Below are positions 59,690-64,000 of a stretch of 64,000 nucleotides of DNA, piece by piece (within the stretch, counting starts at the first letter, position 1; every line of letters starts with the position of its first letter). A program made the translations under genes and the position numbers. The notes beneath the pieces were generated by a model. It was not told the origin of the DNA. It did not search any database and saw nothing but the letters and a program-made list of their open reading frames with translations. The stretch is taken from the NCBI GenBank assembly GCA_963971535.1, contig OZ020589.1:86441796-86505795 (forward strand), read 5' to 3'. Source of the stretch: Notolepis coatsorum (Eukaryota > Chordata > Actinopteri > Aulopiformes > Paralepididae).

Positions 59690-60267
59690 TTGTGATCACC
59701 TGTTTTCTTTGTGTCCAGGGTATCTCAGGTGGGGGAAACCGGGCCGCTGGCGAGGCCGTGCTCTCACCTCTGGCTGCGCTGTGTGGGGCGGCGTGGAGCC
59801 CAGGTCATATACCGCCCGCGCCTCCATGGACAGACCAAGGTCACCCCGCGGAGAGGGGAGCCCTGAGGAGGAGACCCCTCCCCTCCTCAAGGGGAGATTG
59901 CTCCAACCAAAGATGCCTGTGAACAACCGTTGACAGCATCCTAGCCCTCCCTGCGGTTATAGCTTGCGGCTGGGTCAAAAGCTGAATAACCTCAAAACCT
60001 CGCGCGATGGTTTTGACGTCGGCTGGCCCTAAGGCCCCACCACCCGACACCATTTTTGACAGAAAAGCAGCCAATTGAGCAATGTTGTTAGTTGCTGCTA
60101 AATTCTGTACTACTTCATCAGCCCACCAGCCACCTGCCGGGCCGATCCGCCTCTTGGCGTCGGCCGGGCGGGATACCGTTCCACCATGTCAGGGCAAAGG
60201 ACCGATGCCACCTGCTTCACTAAGCACGGAACACCAGTGGCGGCTGCTGACCAAAGTCTATTACTAG
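59690..60267 (-). pseudogene. DIRS Gag remnant
   Basis: On the minus strand, LCPDM (about 60190), then NNIAQLAAFLSKMVSGGG and VVHRHLWLEQSPLEEGRGLL (60074-59850), match the Gag core of the other DIRS at 27447-29174 (LCPDM, NIAHLARFVSGIMTGG, RHLWLEQA). Stops and frameshifts interrupt it. The N-terminal two thirds are missing beyond 60267. Confidence 0.78.
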
Positions 60268-60690
60268 TGAAGTGTTACGTTCTGGACACCGACCTCGGTC
60301 GGTGACCACCCACATTCCTGGCATATGTCACTGGGCTTGTCACCTGTCATTTCCCTGTCAATTAGTGCTGTCACTTAGGGGTGGTTCCTGATTGGCTGTC
60401 ACGGGGGTGTGTGTGGAATGTTGGTATTTGGTCTCTATTTAACATACCTCTCTTCTGCTTGTCCATTGTCAGGTCTTCACTAATTGCGTTCGGGGATAAC
60501 GCGGACGGTTCTACTGTGGACCTCCAATAAGCTCCCATTTACCTTATCTTACTCTTGTGCTTTTAGCACTTGTTCTCTCTTAGAATGTACTCTGTGTTCT
60601 TACTATTAAAGTCGAACCTGTTCAAGAGTAAACACTCTCTGTCTCTGTGATTGCCTTCAACCATTGGAATTCACCTACCTGCATTCTGAC
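60268..60690 (+). repeat. 5' LTR of a Ty3/Gypsy element
   Basis: The LTR starts with TGAAGTGTTACG or, five bases later, TGTTACGTTCTGGACACC, and runs to about 60690 (GCATTCTGACA). A TATA-like CTATTTAACATAC lies near 60437 and an ATTAAA poly(A)-type signal near 60606. The partner LTR is outside the window, so both borders are approximate. The coding region starts 25 bp later. Confidence 0.75.
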
Positions 60691-60714
60691 AGAAGACCTG
60701 ACCATCAGAATTCC

Positions 60715-63700
60715 ATGGAGGCCATCATGGAGATGCTCCGGACGCAGGGAGCAGCCCAGACACGGATGCAGGAACATCAGCAGCTGGTCAGCGCCGAGTT
60801 AATCCGACTCAATGGGGTCGTCGGATCATCCCAAGCGGTGGCGCAGTCGGCGTTGGCCACAGCTCGACAAGCCCAAGAAGGAGTGGCTGGTGTGCAGTCG
60901 GCGGCGGGGGAAGCAGCGCTCCACGCAGAGGAAAGTCGGGGGGGGTTCGGGGTCCAGGAGCGGTCCCGCGAACCACATCTGCAGGCGCCCGCTCGCTATG
61001 ACGGATCACCGGATGGTTGTCGGGAATTCATCACCCAGTGTCTACTCGTTTTCCGGCTGCAACCACGATCATTTCCATCGGAGACAGCGCAGGTAGCGTA
61101 TATTATCACACTGCTCACCGGCGAAGCTCTCTCCTGGGCTACGGCGGAATTAGAGGCAGGGGCGATAATCTGCGACAGTCTGGACGCCTTTACCCGGGAA
61201 TTGAGAAGAGTATTCGATACTTCCCGGGTACTCTCGATCTTCGAGGCTGGTGGTCGTCTTCTCGACTGCCGACAGGGCCTCCGCACAGTCGCAGCTTATG
61301 CTATCAAATTTCGGATCTTGGCTCGGGAGACAGCTTGGGCGGAGAACGTCTGCGTGGTTCTGTTCGTCAGGGGACTCTCAGCGCGGATGCGAGATGCTCT
61401 CTCCGCGCGTGAGATCCCCGAGCAGCTGGAAGTGCTGATCAACACCACCATCAAGATGGATAATCGGCACCGGGAGAGGGAGAAGGAGCATGTCAACAAC
61501 ACCCAGCCCCAGGTATGTTTTCCTTCTTCTCCTGGTGTTGATAATTCCATGCATTACACGAGTGGGCCACTGGGTGATGAATCCATGCAGCTTGGAGCGC
61601 TGTCGCTCTCGGACGACGAGAGGCAGCGCTTCATCAAAGAGCGACGCTGCTTCCGGTGCGGCCGCACCGGTCACCGCTTCGGCAGCTGTCGGGTCCAGGC
61701 TGTATCGGCTCGGCGCCAATCGGGGATGGAAGGTGCGCCGTCGGGCCTTGAGAGGGCGCCAGCTGGTGGGCTCATTCCTGCCAAAACCACGGATTCTCGC
61801 ACATTTTTTGAGGTGGCGATCAACTGTGGGGGTGACATTAGGGGAACTAAGGCTCTCATTGACTCAGGGGCGGCGGGCAATTTTATTCACGTGGGACTGG
61901 TGAAGGAGTGGGGAACCCCGGTGGAGGACTTAGGGGTTCCCTTACCAGTCTATGCCCTGGACGGTCGGCCCCTGGGCAGTGGAAGCGTCACCCAGCGCAC
62001 AGTTCCCTTACACATCCGGGTGGAGGGTGGGGAGTGGGAATGGGTTACTTTTTTTGTCATCTTTTCCCCCTATTCTGTCATGGTGTTGGGTCATCCCTGT
62101 CATCCCTGGTTGTCGTCATGTGTTCGTGTCATTAATTGGAGCACGGGCGAACTCTCAACGGCGGCCGACGTCAAGTCGATCGTCAGCGGGAGTTTGCCCA
62201 AACCCTTGTCTCCCCCCCCCTCTTCTCTTTTGTCTCCTCCCTCTTTCTCCAGGATGGTGGGGAGCGTGGCAGATTCTGATCTACCCTCTAATCCCGATTT
62301 AATAGGGGTGCCTGAGATCTATTGGGACCTGGCGGACGTTTTTAGCAAGACGCGTGCTAAAGCACTTCCGCCTCATAGATCATACGACTGTCCCATTAAT
62401 CTTCTACCCGGTACCTCCCCGCCTCGCGGGCGAATGTTCTCTCTCTCACGCCCCGAAACCTTGGCCATGAACACCTACATAGAGGAGGCATTGCTTGCGG
62501 GGCACATACGCCCTTCCACTTCCCCTGCCGGCGCTGGCTTCTTTTTTGTTGATAAAAAGGATGGGGATCAGCGCCCATGCATTGATTATAGGGGATTGAA
62601 TGACGTTTCCATCAAGAACCGATATCCTTTACCCCTCATGGACACGGCCTTTGAGTGCTTACAGGGGGCACAGGTCTTTTCTAAACTTGACTTACGTAAT
62701 GCATACAACCTGGTCAGGATTAGAGAGGGAGACGAGTGGAAGACTGCATTTAACACACCCAATGGGCACTATGAGTATTTGGTCATGCCCTTTGGTTTGG
62801 CTAATGCTCCGGCAGTCTTCCAAGCCCTGGTTAACGACGTGCTGCGAGACTTGATTGGGGTGTCGGTGTTTGTCTACTTAGATGATATCCTGATTTTTTC
62901 TCGCGATATGGTGCAACACCAAATGCACGTTCGGGAGGTGCTAGACCGTCTCCTCAAGCATCAACTATTCGTTAAGGCTGAGAAGTGTGTGTTTCACACG
63001 GACACCATGTCCTTCCTGGGCTTTGTGTTGACGAAGGGCGATCTGCGCATGGATCCAGCCAAGGTGAGTGCAGTTTTGGACTGGCCACGGCCTTCGTCGC
63101 TCAAGGGGTTACAACGGTTTTTGGGCTTTGCAAATTTTTACAGGCGCTTTATTCGCAATTTTAGCGCCTTAGCCAATCCCTTAACAGCTCTCACTAAGGC
63201 CTCTCTCCCTGGCTTTGAATGGTCGCCTAGGGCTGAGTCGGCCTTCTGCGATCTTAAACGTCGTTTTACATCCGCTCCTGTATTGATCCGCCATGACGCG
63301 GAGGTTCCGTTCATTGTGGAGGTGGATGCCTCTGACGTCGCGGTGGGGGGGGTGCTCTCTCAGAGATGCTTAAAGGATGGGAAAGTGCACCTGTGTGCTT
63401 TTTTTTCTCGCCTTCTGTCACCAGCCGAGCGTAATTACGACGTGGGTAATCGGGAGTTATTGGCGATCAAATTGGCACTGGAGGAGTGGAGACATTGGTT
63501 GGAGGGGGCGGCACATCCTTTCATTATTTGGACTGACCATAAGAACTTGGCTTACATCCAAGGGGCTAAACGCCTTAACGCTCGCCAGGCCAGGTGGACG
63601 TTGTTCTTCACACGATTTCGATATACCATCTCCTATAGACCCGGCTCCAAGAATATCAAACCTGACGCGTTGTCGCGCCAGTTTGATCTTCCTGGGCGGG

Positions 63701-64000
63701 AGGAGCAGCCCCATCCCATTATTCCACCGGCCTTGATTTTGGCACCCGTGTCTTGGGGCATAGAGAAGGTGGTAAGGTCGGCGCTAACGCGGGAGCCCGA
63801 TCCTGGTGGGGGTCCTCCGGGACGGTCGTATGTTCCCAAGGTGGCACGCTTGCTACAGTGGGCACATGCGTCATCCCTCACCAGCCACCCAGGGGCAACC
63901 AGGACCCTGGAATTTATCCGTAGGAGGTTCTGGTGGCCGACAGTGGAGGGGGATACGCGTTCCTTTGTGGCGGCCTGTCCGGTGTGCGCACGTAGTAAGA
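60715..64000 (+). CDS. Ty3/Gypsy Gag-Pol, open to the window edge
   Basis: Read from ATG 60715, the frame is open for 1,095 codons and leaves the window without a stop. Order: Gag with a coiled N-terminus ([18 protein letters not shown]) and a capsid part ([33 protein letters not shown]); CCHC knuckle [14 protein letters not shown] at 312-325; protease DSGA with D383; reverse transcriptase with [29 protein letters not shown] and [10 protein letters not shown] (Y721, D723, D724); RNase H with VEVDASD (D871) and WTDHKNL; and the start of integrase, [18 protein letters not shown] then CPVCARSK (HHCC finger). No stop or frameshift interrupts it, so this copy may be intact. Gag and Pol share one frame, as in several fish Gypsy lineages. 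The integrase core and 3' LTR lie beyond the edge. Confidence 0.95.
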   Translation, partial: MEAIMEMLRTQGAAQTRMQEHQQLVSAELIRLNGVVGSSQAVAQSALATARQAQEGVAGVQSAAGEAALHAEESRGGFGVQERSREPHLQAPARYDGSPDGCREFITQCLLVFRLQPRSFPSETAQVAYIITLLTGEALSWATAELEAGAIICDSLDAFTRELRRVFDTSRVLSIFEAGGRLLDCRQGLRTVAAYAIKFRILARETAWAENVCVVLFVRGLSARMRDALSAREIPEQLEVLINTTIKMDNRHREREKEHVNNTQPQVCFPSSPGVDNSMHYTSGPLGDESMQLGALSLSDDERQRFIKERRCFRCGRTGHRFGSCRVQAVSARRQSGMEGAPSGLERAPAGGLIPAKTTDSRTFFEVAINCGGDIRGTKALIDSGAAGNFIHVGLVKEWGTPVEDLGVPLPVYALDGRPLGSGSVTQRTVPLHIRVEGGEWEWVTFFVIFSPYSVMVLGHPCHPWLSSCVRVINWSTGELSTAADVKSIVSGSLPKPLSPPPSSLLSPPSFSRMVGSVADSDLPSNPDLIGVPEIYWDLADVFSKTRAKALPPHRSYDCPINLLPGTSPPRGRMFSLSRPETLAMNTYIEEALLAGHIRPSTSPAGAGFFFVDKKDGDQRPCIDYRGLNDVSIKNRYPLPLMDTAFECLQGAQVFSKLDLRNAYNLVRIREGDEWKTAFNTPNGHYEYLVMPFGLANAPAVFQALVNDVLRDLIGVSVFVYLDDILIFSRDMVQHQMHVREVLDRLLKHQLFVKAEKCVFHTDTMSFLGFVLTKGDLRMDPAKVSAVLDWPRPSSLKGLQRFLGFANFYRRFIRNFSALANPLTALTKASLPGFEWSPRAESAFCDLKRRFTSAPVLIRHDAEVPFIVEVDASDVAVGGVLSQRCLKDGKVHLCAFFSRLLSPAERNYDVGNRELLAIKLALEEWRHWLEGAAHPFIIWTDHKNLAYIQGAKRLNARQARWTLFFTRFRYTISYRPGSKNIKPDALSRQFDLPGREEQPHPIIPPALILAPVSWGIEKVVRSALTREPDPGGGPPGRSYVPKVARLLQWAHASSLTSHPGATRTLEFIRRRFWWPTVEGDTRSFVAACPVCARSK

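Larger units (their letters stand above)
55752..60267 (-). mobile_element. Decayed autonomous-type DIRS element, 5' part cut off by Gypsy
   Basis: Minus-strand DIRS with Gag, reverse transcriptase, RNase H and tyrosine recombinase remnants in the usual order. At its 3' side an inverted repeat (about 55755-55990) and an internal complementary region (56000-56090) are seen: CTGAGCGTCTCGCTCTGCCT and GAATACTGGCTGAGCG reappear inverted as GTGAGACGCTCAGCCAGTAT. The left terminal repeat is missing because the Gypsy LTR interrupts the element at 60268; it may lie beyond the window. A Rex1-like LINE sits at 57205-58380. Confidence 0.82.

Overview
The window looks like nuclear DNA of a ray-finned (teleost) fish. 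The evidence is its mix of repeats: L2, RTE, L1/Tx1-type and Rex1-type LINEs, BEL/Pao and Ty3/Gypsy LTR retrotransposons, DIRS tyrosine-recombinase elements, hAT, piggyBac-like and Harbinger DNA transposons, tRNA-derived SINEs, long (CA)n tracts and homopolymers. The species cannot be told from this. I find no host protein-coding gene and no functional host RNA gene. Nearly every recognisable coding region belongs to a mobile element, and many elements sit inside one another.

Layout. 1-5089: decayed hAT transposase pieces, hAT end sequences, a 114-bp tandem duplication, a 5'-truncated L2 and a tRNA-type SINE. 5090-9273: a TTAA-flanked piggyBac-like element split by a nearly full-length L2 with an unbroken 988-codon frame. 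9274-13739: a minisatellite of TTCTRGAA palindromes, a 2.3-kb terminal-inverted-repeat element with a large internal palindrome, and tandem duplications. 13740-16935: an RTE LINE broken by a piggyBac-like element and a SINE. 17009-27147: a piggyBac-like element split by a 9.07-kb BEL/Pao retrotransposon with near-identical LTRs and a CAGAC target duplication. 27195-37099: a structurally complete DIRS element (inverted terminal repeats plus internal complementary region) that codes only for a Gag-like protein, carries a 5S-rRNA-like segment and is interrupted by a LINE with a 2A-like peptide motif. 37100-44750: LINE remnants, more piggyBac-like copies, an L2 fragment whose coding sequence has become a 20-copy 39-bp minisatellite, a hAT element and a SINE; 39650-40640 is the only stretch that looks unlike a repeat. 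44753-47985: a hAT element holding a solo BEL LTR and LINE fragments. 47986-52372: mostly unassigned DNA plus a Harbinger transposase remnant. 52373-55751: a 5'-truncated L1 with poly(A) tail and a 15-bp target duplication. 55752-60267: a decayed autonomous-type DIRS (Gag, RT, RNase H, tyrosine recombinase) broken by a Rex1-like LINE. 60268-64000: the 5' part of a Gypsy element whose gag-pol frame is open to the window edge.

Nesting gives relative ages: the LINE is younger than the gag-only DIRS, the BEL is younger than its piggyBac-like host, the solo LTR is younger than its hAT host, and the Gypsy and Rex1 elements are younger than the second DIRS. The elements form likely autonomous and non-autonomous pairs: SINE with L2 (shared tail), gag-only DIRS with an autonomous DIRS, and small piggyBac-like copies with an unseen transposase. 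I saw no clearly new cellular system. The most unusual signals are a 43-bp-spaced duplicated motif near piggyBac-like ends whose sequence differs in each copy, the gag-only DIRS with its embedded 5S-like segment, and the in-frame minisatellite grown from L2 coding sequence.
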